Notes: generated by a model not told the origin, from the sequence alone. DNA of 64,000 nt from JAJKIP01 sp037200685 (GCA_037200685.1 JBBCIG010000019.1:310001-374000), one strand, 5' to 3'. Positions 16,253 to 25,409 are shown, counted from the stretch's first letter. Numbers and translations: made by a program.

Positions 16253-16885
16253 TCAGGCCATTGCCTTTTGTTTTAATAAATCGCAGGGACGATAACGATC
16301 TTTTTGTTTGCTCAATGTATCCAGTAATGAATAAATATTTTTTAAACCAATTTTTTTACTCCATTCAAACGGGCCGTAAGGATAATTGGTGCCGAGCTTC
16401 ATAGCGGTATCTATTTCTTCTTCTACGCTCACTTTTTCTTCGAGGGTAATAAATGCCTCATTGATGATGGCGGCAATAATTACCGGGGTAATAAATCCCG
16501 TGGTATCATTTACCCATTCTGTTTTTCTTCCTAATTGAAAAAATAGTTCTTCCGACTTTTGTTTCAACAGATCATTTTCGCCAGTAGCTTCTATAACAGG
16601 CCTTTTTAAAAAAGTCGGCCAGCCATTGATACGTATAAAATTTTCCTTTATTTCTTTCAGCGTAGTAACAACGGCATTAATAATGATTAAAGAAACGGGC
16701 AACTGCTTCAGCCAGTCAATTCGTTCTTTATTGTTTTCAAATAGTAAGTCGATGCAGGCTGCTGGTGTATCGTTGCTTTGGAAATCAGCGGGTTTAGTTA
16801 TCCATTGCAATTCCAGGCCAGGGCTGATCGGGCAAGCCATCAGCTCTTCTTTTAATTCGTCGCTGGCAATCACAAGGACTTTCAT
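16253..16885 (-). CDS. 3-hydroxyacyl-CoA dehydrogenase C-terminal-domain protein
   Basis: This 210-residue protein has a degenerate N-terminal nucleotide-binding half (MKVLVIASDELKEELM). It is followed by the helical C-terminal domain of 3-hydroxyacyl-CoA dehydrogenases (TTGFITPVIIAAIINEAFIT, EEIDTAMKLGTNYPYGPFEW). The GxGxxG dinucleotide motif and the catalytic His of true dehydrogenases are not evident, so activity is doubtful. It sits 2 bp upstream of tsaB. The ATG at 16885 is preferred to an upstream TTG. Confidence 0.75.
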   Translation of the reverse strand: MKVLVIASDELKEELMACPISPGLELQWITKPADFQSNDTPAACIDLLFENNKERIDWLKQLPVSLIIINAVVTTLKEIKENFIRINGWPTFLKRPVIEATGENDLLKQKSEELFFQLGRKTEWVNDTTGFITPVIIAAIINEAFITLEEKVSVEEEIDTAMKLGTNYPYGPFEWSKKIGLKNIYSLLDTLSKQKDRYRPCDLLKQKAMA

Positions 16886-16950
16886 TTGTATTTTTTGCAA
16901 AGAAAGAGTATAAAACTATATTCGTTATATCAATTTCTAAATAATAAAAC

Positions 16951-17331
16951 ATGACGCGACAAATTATTAATACCCCGGATGCCCCGGCACCGATCGGCCC
17001 TTATAACCAGGCGATATTGGCTGGTGATACCTTATATATAGCGGGCCAGGTCTGCATTGACCAACGGACCGGCGAAATGATGAACAAAGATGTGCAGGAA
17101 GAAACGCACCAGGTGATGCAAAACCTAAAAGCGATTTTAGTAGCGGCGGGCATGGACTTTAAAAATGTGGTAAAGACTACCATTTTTCTTACTGACATGA
17201 ATGAATTTCCTGAGATGAATGAAGTGTATGGAAAATATTTCGAAGGCGATTTCCCCGCACGGGAAACAGTGCAGGTGAGTGCATTGCCTAAGTTTGTAAA
17301 TGTAGAAATCAGTATGATCGCGGTGAAATGA
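16951..17331 (+). CDS. ridA: RidA-family enamine/imine deaminase
   Basis: The 126-residue protein is a textbook YjgF/YER057c/UK114 member: NTPDAPAPIGPYNQAILAGD at the start, IAGQVCIDQRTGEM, then QNLKAILVAAGMDF. FPARETVQVSALPKFVNVEI closes the protein and supplies the substrate-binding Arg. It hydrolyses reactive 2-aminoacrylate-type imines released by PLP enzymes. It is divergent from the tsaB block and followed by its own terminator. Confidence 0.93.
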   Translation: MTRQIINTPDAPAPIGPYNQAILAGDTLYIAGQVCIDQRTGEMMNKDVQEETHQVMQNLKAILVAAGMDFKNVVKTTIFLTDMNEFPEMNEVYGKYFEGDFPARETVQVSALPKFVNVEISMIAVK

Positions 17332-17355
17332 TAACGGCCGGGTTAATTTTTTTAA

Positions 17356-17391
17356 GCTCTGTTTCCCCCGATGTGAAACAGGGCTTTTTTA
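17356..17391 (+). terminator. Terminator after ridA
   Basis: GCTCTGTTTC and GAAACAGGGC form a 10-bp stem with one G-T pair around a 9-base loop, followed by TTTTTT. Confidence 0.85.
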
Positions 17392-17404
17392 TAAAATAAT
17401 AAGC

Positions 17405-18499
17405 ATGCGACGAGTGGTTCGTTTTATTTTATTAAAACCTGTGCTGTGGGCGGTGCAGAAATTTTCGTCGAAGCCTGACCGCAAACGGATTTTTAAAGCG
17501 CTTGATAAACTATATGCGGATATTATTATCGAACAGCATAAGAAAGGAATTGTGATTCCTTTTGAAGAGCATGCCGGGAAATTCATCATTTTTTCTGATC
17601 AGCATAAAGGGGCGAAGAACGGGGCGGATGATTTTATGACGTCGGAGCCTAATTACATGGCGGCGCTTGATTATTATTTGCAAAATAATTTTTGCTTTAT
17701 TTCATTAGGTGATGGAGAAGAATTGTGGGAGAACAGCCTGGGTGATGTGAAAAAAAATTATGAAAATACGTTTGAGATAGAAAAGAAATTTTTACAGGAG
17801 AATGCTTTTGTAAAAATATTCGGCAACCACGATTTGTATTGGGGAAATGATCCTTTTGCCTGGTGGCAGGTAAAAAAAATATACGGCGAAGATTTGAAAA
17901 TATATGAAGGGCTCGTGCTGGCGGTTAGCATTGGTGACAAACAGTTTCATATTTTTTGCACGCATGGCCACCAGGGCGATGCACAAAGTGATGGAAACTG
18001 GTTCAGTAAATTTTTTGTTTCAAAAATATGGGCGCCGCTGCAGGCCTACCTGCGCATTAACCCTAACACGCCTGCTTATAACAATGAAAAGAAAACATTG
18101 CATAACGAGATTATGTACGAATGGTCGGCGGCGCAGAAAGATATTTTACTGATTACGGGGCATACGCATCAGCCGGTGTTTAAATCCTTGACGCAAATTG
18201 AAAGGCTGTATAAGCAAATGGAAACAGCAATTGCTAATAAGGATGAAGCAGCCATGACGGAAACAAAAAAGCAAATTCAAAAAATAGAAAAGCATTTTAC
18301 CGCTATATCGGTTGATTACCCTGTGATGAAACCTTCTTACTTTAATAGTGGTTGCTGTTGTTTTGATGATGGGGATATTACAGGTATTGAAATAGAGAAG
18401 GGGAGTATCAGGCTTATTAAATGGACGAAGGAAAATGAAGTGGCTAAAAGGGAAGTGTTGGAAGAGATTTTGTTGGGAGAGTTGATAAAGGAATTGTAA
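17405..18499 (+). CDS. Calcineurin-like metallophosphoesterase
   Basis: The 364-residue protein shows the five metallophosphoesterase blocks in order: FSDQHKGA, SLGDGEELWEN, FGNHDLYWG, CTHGHQGDAQ and ITGHTHQPVF, which together supply the two-metal site. Block I is SDQH instead of the common GDxH, with Asp and His retained. A C-terminal helical section contains Gln/Glu/Lys-rich repeats. The substrate is unknown; UDP-diacylglucosamine hydrolase (LpxH-like) is one possibility but the length does not fit well. Confidence 0.82.
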   Translation: MRRVVRFILLKPVLWAVQKFSSKPDRKRIFKALDKLYADIIIEQHKKGIVIPFEEHAGKFIIFSDQHKGAKNGADDFMTSEPNYMAALDYYLQNNFCFISLGDGEELWENSLGDVKKNYENTFEIEKKFLQENAFVKIFGNHDLYWGNDPFAWWQVKKIYGEDLKIYEGLVLAVSIGDKQFHIFCTHGHQGDAQSDGNWFSKFFVSKIWAPLQAYLRINPNTPAYNNEKKTLHNEIMYEWSAAQKDILLITGHTHQPVFKSLTQIERLYKQMETAIANKDEAAMTETKKQIQKIEKHFTAISVDYPVMKPSYFNSGCCCFDDGDITGIEIEKGSIRLIKWTKENEVAKREVLEEILLGELIKEL

Positions 18500-18548
18500 G
18501 AATGCAGTTGCGAGTAGTGAGTCGCTAGTTGCGAGTATTGGGTGTTCG

Positions 18549-18728
18549 AAAATGCTGAATGGTGAACAGAAACCTCACCTGGCCTCTCCTAAAGGAGAGG
18601 AACAGCACACAGCCCTCGCTTTTCGAGGAGTATGATGAATTAAGATATTTTCTAAAATGCTGAATAGCGAACAGAACGTTGAAGAGTGCGACGCAACGAA
18701 GCTGATAGTAGCAATGCAGCCGGGCTAA
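18549..18728 (+). repeat. Dispersed repeat family A, copy 4 (interrupted)
   Basis: A first partial start (AAATGCTGAATGGTGAACAG) is interrupted by a segment with the palindrome CCTCTCCTAAAGGAGAGG at 18583-18600. A full copy then follows from 18654 (AATGCTGAATAGCGAACAGA to GATAGTAGCAATGCAGCCGG). The complete copy is open as a 23-codon frame from ATG to TAA. The 264-bp gap has no other gene. Confidence 0.8.
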
Positions 18729-18734
18729 TAAATA

Positions 18735-18760
18735 AAAAATCCCGCATGAAGCGGGATTGT
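18735..18760 (-). terminator. Terminator of the M1 peptidase gene
   Basis: AATCCCGC and GCGGGATT form an 8-bp stem with a 5-base loop. On the minus strand it is followed by a T-rich tract. It begins a few bases after the peptidase stop codon. Confidence 0.8.
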
Positions 18761-18763
18761 ATT

Positions 18764-20728
18764 TTAAAAAGGTTTTTTCCAACTATTATTACCACGGTTA
18801 ACATCCGGGAGTTTTTTATCGGGATCGAGTGTTATTTCCTTTATCTCGCTGGTAGTGGGAACGGTGAATGTCCACTCCGAGCCACGCTGCCATACTTCAA
18901 CAGGAAGATTAACCTTATGTTCTTTACCATTGCTTTCTTTTACCAGCACGGTGACAGGCATCGGCATTTTTCCTAAATTCTGAATTGTTATGTCGGCGCC
19001 ATTTGCCGGAACGCTTCTTACATATTTTACAGCGGAGACTGTTTGATCGAGCTTCCATGTATTGAACACCCATGAACGCCAGAACCAACTAAGGTCTTCA
19101 CCGGCGACATTTTCCATAGTATGAAAGAAGTCCCACGGTGTGGGATGTTTGAAAGCCCAGCGTGCAACATATTCACGCAGGGCTGCATTGAATCGATCGG
19201 GCCCAAGCACCGCATCACGCAAACTAGTCATCATCATCACGGTTTTGAAATAAGCGGCGCTCGCAAGATTGTTTTGCTGAATAACATCAGGCGTATTATT
19301 CAATCCATCCATTTCATCGCTGAAATTATATCTTATCGCAACATCAGAATTTATGTCAGCGAGATTGAACAACTGTACGAATTCGCCGTTTTTAAATTCC
19401 TTTGTTGACTGCTGGTTGATGAATTGATTGAAGCCTTCATCCATCCACGCATATTTTCTTTCATTGCTGCCGACAATCATCGGGAACCAGGTGTGACCGA
19501 ATTCATGATCTACGACATCCCAAAGATCAGCGCCGTCGCTGCTGTAACTGCAAAACACAATGCCAGGATATTCCATCCCGCCAACAACACCTGCCACATT
19601 CGTAGCGGCGGGATAAGGAAATTCATACAATCTTTTTGAATAATGTTCGATCGAACCTTTTATCATTTCTGAAGACCTGCGCCAGTCATTTCCCTGCCTG
19701 TCCTTTGCACTTTCCGATGGGTAAGCGCTGATGGCCAATGATTTTTTACCACTTGGTAAATCGATCTTGGCCGCATCTATGATAAATCCTCTCGATGCAC
19801 CCCATGCCGCGTCTCTTGTATTTTGTATTTTAAATTTCCAGGTGCAGGTTGGTTTATTTGGTCGTGAGTTTTTATCTGCTATTTCTTTTTCGCTGCGGAT
19901 CACTACTGTTTTATCACTGTTCTTTGCATCGTTCCATCTCTTTTGCTGATCGGGGGTATAACAATCCTGCGGATTGAGCAACTCGCCTGAACCAACAACG
20001 ATCAAATTAGCGGGAGCGGTAACACTGTATTCAATATCACCATACTCCAGGTAAAATTCACCAGCGCCTATATAGGGCAATACGTTCCATCCCTGTATGT
20101 CGTCATATACACACATGCGGGGAAACCATTGGCCAATCGTGTATAGCCAGCCATTTTTTGTATTCAATCTTCCCATACGGTCGCTGCCGTATTCAGGAAC
20201 TTCAAATGCGAAATCAATTGTCAGCCTGATTTTTCCACCTGCGGATTTTACCGCATCCTGCAGCCATACCTGCATGCGGGTGTCTGTTACTTTCGGATCA
20301 ACTTTATATTTTTTTCCATTGTATTCAACATTCACGGATTTGATCAGGTCGCCTTCGGTAAATTTTGCATTTGCATAACGACCGCCGGCTTGCGTAGTAG
20401 TGGCGGATGCACGGGAATCTTTACGATAAATATTCTGGTCCAGTTGCAGCCATAAAAATTTCAGGTTATCAGGACTGTTATTGGTATAATTTATTTCTAC
20501 CGTACCACTCACTCCGTGTTTTAATGTATCGAGTGTGCAATTGATTGAATAGTCGGCTTTGTTTTGCCAGTATTTAGGGCCGGGTTCACCGCTGGCGCTT
20601 CGGTAATCATTTCCTGTATTGGGATAGAATTGGGGATTGAATGCTTCTTTAGCATCATAGGTGGATTGTTGGGCAAAAGAACTAATTGTTGCTATAGCAA
20701 CGACAACCGTTAAAATATATCTCTTCAT
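18764..20728 (-). CDS. M1-family zinc metallopeptidase (aminopeptidase N-like)
   Basis: The 654-residue secreted protein has a signal peptide (MKRYILTVVVAIATISSFAQ). An N-terminal beta-sandwich is followed by a gluzincin catalytic domain. Zinc ligands lie in VVDHEFGHTWFP (HExxH at about residue 405), with the third ligand Glu in WMDEGFNQF. The exopeptidase motif GxMEN is represented by GGMEYPG, with Tyr in place of Asn. It lacks the long C-terminal ERAP-like domain of cytosolic aminopeptidase N, as is common in Bacteroidota periplasmic members. It probably trims peptides in the periplasm or at the surface. Confidence 0.92.
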   Translation of the reverse strand: MKRYILTVVVAIATISSFAQQSTYDAKEAFNPQFYPNTGNDYRSASGEPGPKYWQNKADYSINCTLDTLKHGVSGTVEINYTNNSPDNLKFLWLQLDQNIYRKDSRASATTTQAGGRYANAKFTEGDLIKSVNVEYNGKKYKVDPKVTDTRMQVWLQDAVKSAGGKIRLTIDFAFEVPEYGSDRMGRLNTKNGWLYTIGQWFPRMCVYDDIQGWNVLPYIGAGEFYLEYGDIEYSVTAPANLIVVGSGELLNPQDCYTPDQQKRWNDAKNSDKTVVIRSEKEIADKNSRPNKPTCTWKFKIQNTRDAAWGASRGFIIDAAKIDLPSGKKSLAISAYPSESAKDRQGNDWRRSSEMIKGSIEHYSKRLYEFPYPAATNVAGVVGGMEYPGIVFCSYSSDGADLWDVVDHEFGHTWFPMIVGSNERKYAWMDEGFNQFINQQSTKEFKNGEFVQLFNLADINSDVAIRYNFSDEMDGLNNTPDVIQQNNLASAAYFKTVMMMTSLRDAVLGPDRFNAALREYVARWAFKHPTPWDFFHTMENVAGEDLSWFWRSWVFNTWKLDQTVSAVKYVRSVPANGADITIQNLGKMPMPVTVLVKESNGKEHKVNLPVEVWQRGSEWTFTVPTTSEIKEITLDPDKKLPDVNRGNNSWKKPF

Positions 20729-20838
20729 GTAGTATGATTTAGAAAGTGACGCAAGTTAAAATAAATGCTGGCAAGGCCTGTACCGTTTGGCTTGTATTTG
20801 TATTTTTTTGGCTAAAAAATGGATAAACGGTAGGAATA

Positions 20839-21561
20839 TTACGGGAAGAGGGCTTCTGCAACGGCCACACTTTCAGGTTTTCCGACATCTGCAAACTTAT
20901 CGCCGCTATGATCATAGCCAAGAATAAGATGATCCTTTGCTGCATGGAGGTACACTTCCACTAATGAAAACTTGCCGGTGAAAGGAATTGTTTTAAAAAC
21001 ATCGTATTCAAAAATGACGACGCAACTGTATGCTTTTTGTATAAGATTGGGTTTTTCAATGGAAATACGTTGTTCGCCTGTTTTATTATTGATCCATCCG
21101 CAAAGCCTGTTGTTGTTATCGAATAAAAAATTGCGGGAGGTTTTTCGATTCGTTACACCAAAGCTGATCAGTGGTTGGTATTTTTCATGAAATGAAATAA
21201 GATGATGGAGATTAAGATCAGTCAATATATCAACGTTGCAGGTGATGAATTTTTCGCCGGGTGTAAATAAATGTTTTGCTTTTAATAAACCGCCACCTGT
21301 TTCTAATACTTCATTTGTTTCATCGCTGAAAATGATATTGCTTCCCCAGCCCTTGTTTTCTTTTATAGCCGCAATGATTTGCTCCGCAAAATGATGAACG
21401 TTTACAATTACCTCTGTAATGCCATATTGTTGCAGGTATTCAATATTTCGTTGCAGCAATGATTTGCCATTCACCAATGCCAGCGCTTTTGGATGTTTAT
21501 CCGTCCAGGGTTTGAAGCGGGTGCCGAGGCCGGCGGAAAAAATCATTGCTTTTTTTATCAT
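20839..21561 (-). CDS. Sugar-1-phosphate nucleotidyltransferase (MurU/RmlA-like)
   Basis: This 240-residue protein has the nucleotidyltransferase signature AGLGTRFKPWTDKHPKAL. NVHHFAEQIIAAI, ETGGGLLKAKHLF, the metal-binding NVDILTDLNL and GDKFADVGKP at the C-terminus complete the pattern. Length and motifs are closest to MurU, which makes UDP-MurNAc from MurNAc-1-phosphate in peptidoglycan recycling. A sugar-kinase/RapZ fusion gene 600 bp upstream on the same strand resembles the AmgK partner, which supports this role. Specificity is inferred. Confidence 0.82.
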   Translation of the reverse strand: MIKKAMIFSAGLGTRFKPWTDKHPKALALVNGKSLLQRNIEYLQQYGITEVIVNVHHFAEQIIAAIKENKGWGSNIIFSDETNEVLETGGGLLKAKHLFTPGEKFITCNVDILTDLNLHHLISFHEKYQPLISFGVTNRKTSRNFLFDNNNRLCGWINNKTGEQRISIEKPNLIQKAYSCVVIFEYDVFKTIPFTGKFSLVEVYLHAAKDHLILGYDHSGDKFADVGKPESVAVAEALFP

Positions 21562-21606
21562 GGCTTCAAAAGTACATTAATTGCATTTCTTCTTACTTTA
21601 GTGCTT

Positions 21607-21914
21607 ATGATACTTAAGCCTGATCAACTGATAATTCCAGAAGAAAAGATTTTGGACTATCTTCTTATAAAGAAGGAGAAAAATGATAAGGCCGGCTTTT
21701 TAGGAAGTCTTGGATTACAAAATCTAACTATAAAGAATTAATAGAAGAAATCCGGCTGATTGCGACTACTAAAGAGGCTATATTGAGCCGGGAAAACAAA
21801 TTTGGAGATTTGTACAAAGTAGAAGGTAAACTTAAAAATAGTTTAATTATCACTATCTGGATGGAACAGATTGAAAATAACAAATTTCGTTTTGTAACTT
21901 TATACCCGGTATGA
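21607..21914 (+). pseudogene. DUF6883 gene with a 1-base deletion
   Basis: From ATG at 21607 the frame reads MILKPDQLIIPEEKILDYLL and KKEKNDKAGF, the start of a DUF6883 protein. It then ends early at 21741. Adding one T to the T run at 21697-21701 restores a 102-codon protein that continues FRKSWITKSNYKELIEEIRL and ends MEQIENNKFRFVTLYPV. The restored stop overlaps the DUF4926 start by ATGA. So this is a coupled two-gene unit whose first gene is frameshifted, or a homopolymer sequencing error. DUF6883 is a small uncharacterised domain often found in toxin-like pairs. Confidence 0.78.
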
Positions 21915-22153
21915 ACAGATTTAAATTATATAGCGAGGTCCAACTTGCTCAGAATTTGCCTGATTCGGCGTTTATCAAAGGTGATGTAGCAACGCTTGTT
22001 GATATAGTTGAAAAAAATGGGAAAAAGGGGTATTGCCTTGAATTTTTTGATAACCATGGAAATACTTTAGATGTAATTGTTGTAGAAGAAGAGGCTATTC
22101 AGGAACCGTTTGATCATGCTGTAGTGCATTACAGGGAATATATTCAATCGTAA
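21911..22153 (+). CDS. DUF4926-family small protein
   Basis: The 80-residue protein (MNRFKLYSEVQLAQNLPDSA then GDVATLVDIVEKNGKKGYCL) is a compact SH3-like beta-barrel of the DUF4926 type, with the characteristic GDVxTxVDI and EFFDNHGNTLDVIVV strands. It begins inside the stop codon of the DUF6883 gene, so the pair is translationally coupled. Such pairs are suspected toxin/immunity or antitoxin units, but no activity is established. Confidence 0.78.
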   Translation: MNRFKLYSEVQLAQNLPDSAFIKGDVATLVDIVEKNGKKGYCLEFFDNHGNTLDVIVVEEEAIQEPFDHAVVHYREYIQS

Positions 22154-22156
22154 TAA

Positions 22157-23632
22157 TTACGAACCAGGAAGTTCGTTAATCCAATTTTTCGCATCCTGTA
22201 CATGGTGCTTCAAATCAATCTTCACTTTGAATTTATTTTTTAAATGCCTTGCCAATGCATCAGCAGCGTATACACTTCTGTGCTGACCACCGGTGCAGCC
22301 GAAGTTTACAGCTAAACTTTCAAAACCTCTTTTGATATAATCTTCCACGGAAATATCAACGATGTCAAAAACGCTGTTGAGGTATTCCTGCATTTTTGTT
22401 TGTTGTTCGAGGTAATCTTTCACTCCTTTATCACGGCCTGTTTGTGTTTTATATTCCTGTATCCTTCCCGGATTTAAAATCCCACGACAATCAAAAACAA
22501 AACCACCACCGTTTTCACTATCATCAACAGGGATACCTTTTTTATAGGAGAAGCTGCTAATCTTTACAACTAATGGCGTTTGTTCAGTCGCTTGTGTTGG
22601 TGTAAACTGCTGAATCACTTCATCGGCAACACAAATGTTCAATACTTTCCTGAATTCTGGAACCGTAATGCCAATACTTTGTGTTTGAAAAAATTCTTTC
22701 AGATTTTTTAAAGCTAACGGAATGCTGGTGAGGAATTGCGCCTTTCTTTCGAATAATCCCCGAAAGCCATAAGCGCCCAGCACTTGTAATAATCTTATTA
22801 ATACATAGCCATTATATTGGCTTTTAAATGTATTCCTGTCAAGAGGAGTGGCGATTAATTTCTGAAAAACATTCATGTAATCTTCCAGCAAGTTATTTTT
22901 CCATTCAGCGGGAAGATCAGCCCTTGCCTGCCAAAGCATACTGGCGGCATCATATTGCGGAGCGCCCTTCATGCCGCCCTGGTAATCGATGAAATGAATA
23001 ACCTCCCCAAGCCCATCCGAAGGAGTTGTTAAAATATTCCTGCTCTGGAAATCACGGAACATGAAATATTTATATTCGGTATGCGTGAGGTAATTACTCA
23101 ATGCTTCAAAATCGTCAAGCAACTTTTGTTTATCGTAGGGTTTTCGTAATGCATCGAGAAAATAATATTTAAAATAAAGCAGGTCGGCCATAATGGCTTG
23201 TTTGCCGAACTCTGTATTAGTAAGACATAGATTATAATTCAACTCTTCATCGCCTTTTACCTGCAATGTGGCTAGCGCTTCTAAACTTTTTTTAAATAAA
23301 TCATAAACGGGCTGTGAAAAGCCACCGGCTTCCAATTTGTTCAATAGCGAGGTATCTCCAAAATCTTCCTGTAAATAATATTCACCGTTCTCACTTACAG
23401 CGAATATTTCTGGGACGGCGAGATTTTTTTTCTTAAAATGTTTGGAGAAATAAATGAAGGTTTCATTTTCACGGATATTAGCGCCGTAAGTGCCGATTAC
23501 TGTATGATCTTTTCCGTGCAAACGAAAATAACGACGTTCACTGCCGGCTTGCTGCAACAGGTCTACAGAAACAGGATCAACGCCTTTCCACTTTTTATAT
23601 AATGAGGTAACAGAATCAATAATTGCCTGCAT
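22157..23632 (-). CDS. Sugar/aminoglycoside phosphotransferase-like kinase fused to a RapZ C-terminal domain
   Basis: This 491-residue protein joins two domains. Residues 1-330 form an APH/AmgK-like kinase (GSERRYFRLHG, YYLQEDFGDTSLL, catalytic FRDFQSRNIL with metal-binding FIDYQGGMKGAPQYDAASML). Residues 350-491 match the RapZ C-terminal domain (FVFDCRGILNPGR, VNFGCTGGQHRSVYAADALA), which in enterobacteria binds GlcN6P and sRNA. The RapZ P-loop ATPase half is absent. With the MurU-like gene downstream it suggests anomeric amino-sugar phosphorylation in cell-wall recycling with built-in amino-sugar sensing, which is inference. Confidence 0.88.
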   Translation of the reverse strand: MQAIIDSVTSLYKKWKGVDPVSVDLLQQAGSERRYFRLHGKDHTVIGTYGANIRENETFIYFSKHFKKKNLAVPEIFAVSENGEYYLQEDFGDTSLLNKLEAGGFSQPVYDLFKKSLEALATLQVKGDEELNYNLCLTNTEFGKQAIMADLLYFKYYFLDALRKPYDKQKLLDDFEALSNYLTHTEYKYFMFRDFQSRNILTTPSDGLGEVIHFIDYQGGMKGAPQYDAASMLWQARADLPAEWKNNLLEDYMNVFQKLIATPLDRNTFKSQYNGYVLIRLLQVLGAYGFRGLFERKAQFLTSIPLALKNLKEFFQTQSIGITVPEFRKVLNICVADEVIQQFTPTQATEQTPLVVKISSFSYKKGIPVDDSENGGGFVFDCRGILNPGRIQEYKTQTGRDKGVKDYLEQQTKMQEYLNSVFDIVDISVEDYIKRGFESLAVNFGCTGGQHRSVYAADALARHLKNKFKVKIDLKHHVQDAKNWINELPGS

Positions 23633-23663
23633 GGCGCAAAAGTAAGTTAAATGGGGTGCTTGT

Positions 23664-24533
23664 TCAAGATGTGTAGCCTGTGATCTTATCTAATTCATTC
23701 AAAATGGCTGAGTCAACTGCTGCATCGAATTTTCTTGCAAAGAATGCGGGACTTTGCTGAATAACGGCAAGGTCTTTTATACCAATAATGCCGGGGCTTT
23801 TATTTTCTTCCATCGAAGCTTCGTTCCAATGAATATAACGCAGGCTATTATTTACGCAGTTATTTTTGAAAGGCGAATTCAGTAATACAGTTTGGAAAAA
23901 TAATTCATCAGTAAAATTGCTGCGTTTCATGAAGCTGACAAGTTCGGGATTTGCAGATGTGTATTTTAATATATAATCAAATGCCGCATACGAAATATTG
24001 AACCATTGCGAACCGGCCCAAACAGGAACCGGTGATTTTCTTTTTATTCCTGTTATTTTCATAAATGTGCGAACGACGGCAAAAAAAGCCCAGCCCCATA
24101 CATTTTTATTTTTCCTGTAATAAAAATATTGATAACGGCTCATCGCGGCTTTCCATCCATCTTCAGTGACGGGGTGATGATCAATAAATTCACTGCCTTT
24201 ATTCTGTTGTAAAAATTGTAGTAACGATTCTGTAGGCTTTATAGGATAATCCTGGCCGCTTAATAAAATGAAATAATCAAACACACCGAGTTTTTCACTA
24301 ATCTCTTTCATCCCGTTTAAAGTGGCTTGCACGGGAGAAAAATCGCCCCAGAAAACAGGGATATTATTTTTAATTTGAGTTACCGGTGAAGAAAAAGAAT
24401 GTTTTGATAGCGGTGATTTCTTATCGACATGAATGAACAAATGCAGGGAAGGATGCTGAAGGCGATTGATCAAACGTTCTGTTTGTGCAGCATCTTTATG
24501 GGCCAATATTAATACTGCAATTTTCATAGGCAT
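23664..24533 (-). CDS. GT14 (core-2/I-branching type) glycosyltransferase
   Basis: The 289-residue protein matches beta-1,6-N-acetylglucosaminyltransferase-like enzymes: AVLILAHKDAAQTERLINRL, HLFIHVDKKS, DYFILLSGQDYPIKP and, near the end, FTDELFFQTVLLNS plus RYIHWNEA. It has no membrane helix and is cytosolic. Its ATG overlaps the methyltransferase stop codon (TAATG), so the two are translationally coupled. It probably adds a sugar to a surface glycan. Confidence 0.85.
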   Translation of the reverse strand: MPMKIAVLILAHKDAAQTERLINRLQHPSLHLFIHVDKKSPLSKHSFSSPVTQIKNNIPVFWGDFSPVQATLNGMKEISEKLGVFDYFILLSGQDYPIKPTESLLQFLQQNKGSEFIDHHPVTEDGWKAAMSRYQYFYYRKNKNVWGWAFFAVVRTFMKITGIKRKSPVPVWAGSQWFNISYAAFDYILKYTSANPELVSFMKRSNFTDELFFQTVLLNSPFKNNCVNNSLRYIHWNEASMEENKSPGIIGIKDLAVIQQSPAFFARKFDAAVDSAILNELDKITGYTS

Positions 24534-25282
24534 TACTTTTTCATGCCCAGTTTATGCCGTATAAAATTCCCCGTTACTTTAAAAAGATCTTCCCATGATG
24601 CTTTGCCGCTTACAATTTTTTTCAACCGTGTCATTCTTTCTTCATACAATTCCGGGTGAATAAAAATCATGCTGTGCGGGTCTTGCTCCTTTTTCCGGAA
24701 AGCATCTACATCAACCTTTACATCTTTATGTGCTATCAAAAACATATTTTGTTTGTACCACCAAAACACCTCTTTGTTATTCCAGAAAATCAATCGTAAC
24801 ACATCGTAAGTGATATAATCATGTTTCGCAAATTTTTCCTTCCAGTAATCAATGTATTGCTCGTTCAAATGATTTTGTCCGCCCTGGAAAGGAATAGCGG
24901 CTGAGAATAAAACAGTATTGCTTAAGGAAACTAAACTTTCTACAATCGTATCAGCGCTTTTTGATGCGATATGTTCCGCGACTTCCAGGCAAATAGCCAA
25001 ATCATATTTTTTATCCAGCCGGATCGGCTCATGCAGGTTTACTATTTTAAATGAATCGGCATCCAGGTATTGCGATAATTTTTCTTTGTTGATCCACGGC
25101 CCATCCAGGCCCATCACTTCTTTGGTGCCGCATTGTTTGAACGTATGTAAAAAGGTACCCAGGCCGCATCCAACATCCACCACGCTGGCAGGTTTGAGCA
25201 CATCATAAATTACAGGAACGATGATACCGGGGGATTGCAGGTTATGCAATTCGGAAAAATGAACATATTTACGACGGGCCAC
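24533..25282 (-). CDS. Class I SAM-dependent methyltransferase
   Basis: This 249-residue protein has the SAM-binding motif I VVDVGCGLGTFLHTF (about residues 35-49), the acidic motif II VMGLDGPWI, DLAICLEVAEHI and LFSAAIPFQGGQNH. The N-terminal FSELHNLQSPGIIVPVIYDV is typical of methyltransferases in glycan clusters. It is coupled to the GT14 gene, so methylation of a sugar in the same glycan is plausible. Confidence 0.85.
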   Translation of the reverse strand: MARRKYVHFSELHNLQSPGIIVPVIYDVLKPASVVDVGCGLGTFLHTFKQCGTKEVMGLDGPWINKEKLSQYLDADSFKIVNLHEPIRLDKKYDLAICLEVAEHIASKSADTIVESLVSLSNTVLFSAAIPFQGGQNHLNEQYIDYWKEKFAKHDYITYDVLRLIFWNNKEVFWWYKQNMFLIAHKDVKVDVDAFRKKEQDPHSMIFIHPELYEERMTRLKKIVSGKASWEDLFKVTGNFIRHKLGMKK

Positions 25283-25375
25283 TTTTATTGTTTTAACTTA
25301 TCAATCGATGCGATTTTTCAAAAATACAAAAGATAATTCGTCAGCAGATAATGTAAAGAGCTACAGGAGGTTTTA

Positions 25376-25383
25376 GTAGCTTT
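25376..25383 (+). promoter_or_regulatory. Candidate -7 element upstream of icmF
   Basis: TAGCTTTG matches TANNTTTG and lies 26 bp ahead of the ATG at 25410. The divergent methyltransferase start is about 94 bp to the left. No adenosylcobalamin riboswitch structure was recognised here. Confidence 0.4.
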
Positions 25384-25409
25384 GTGAACAATTGTTAGTG
25401 AATAGGTTT

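Noticed and set aside
25283..25409. Cobalamin riboswitch before icmF
   Set aside because: The gap is only 127 bp, shared with a divergent gene, and shows no B12-box-like sequence or large conserved structure.
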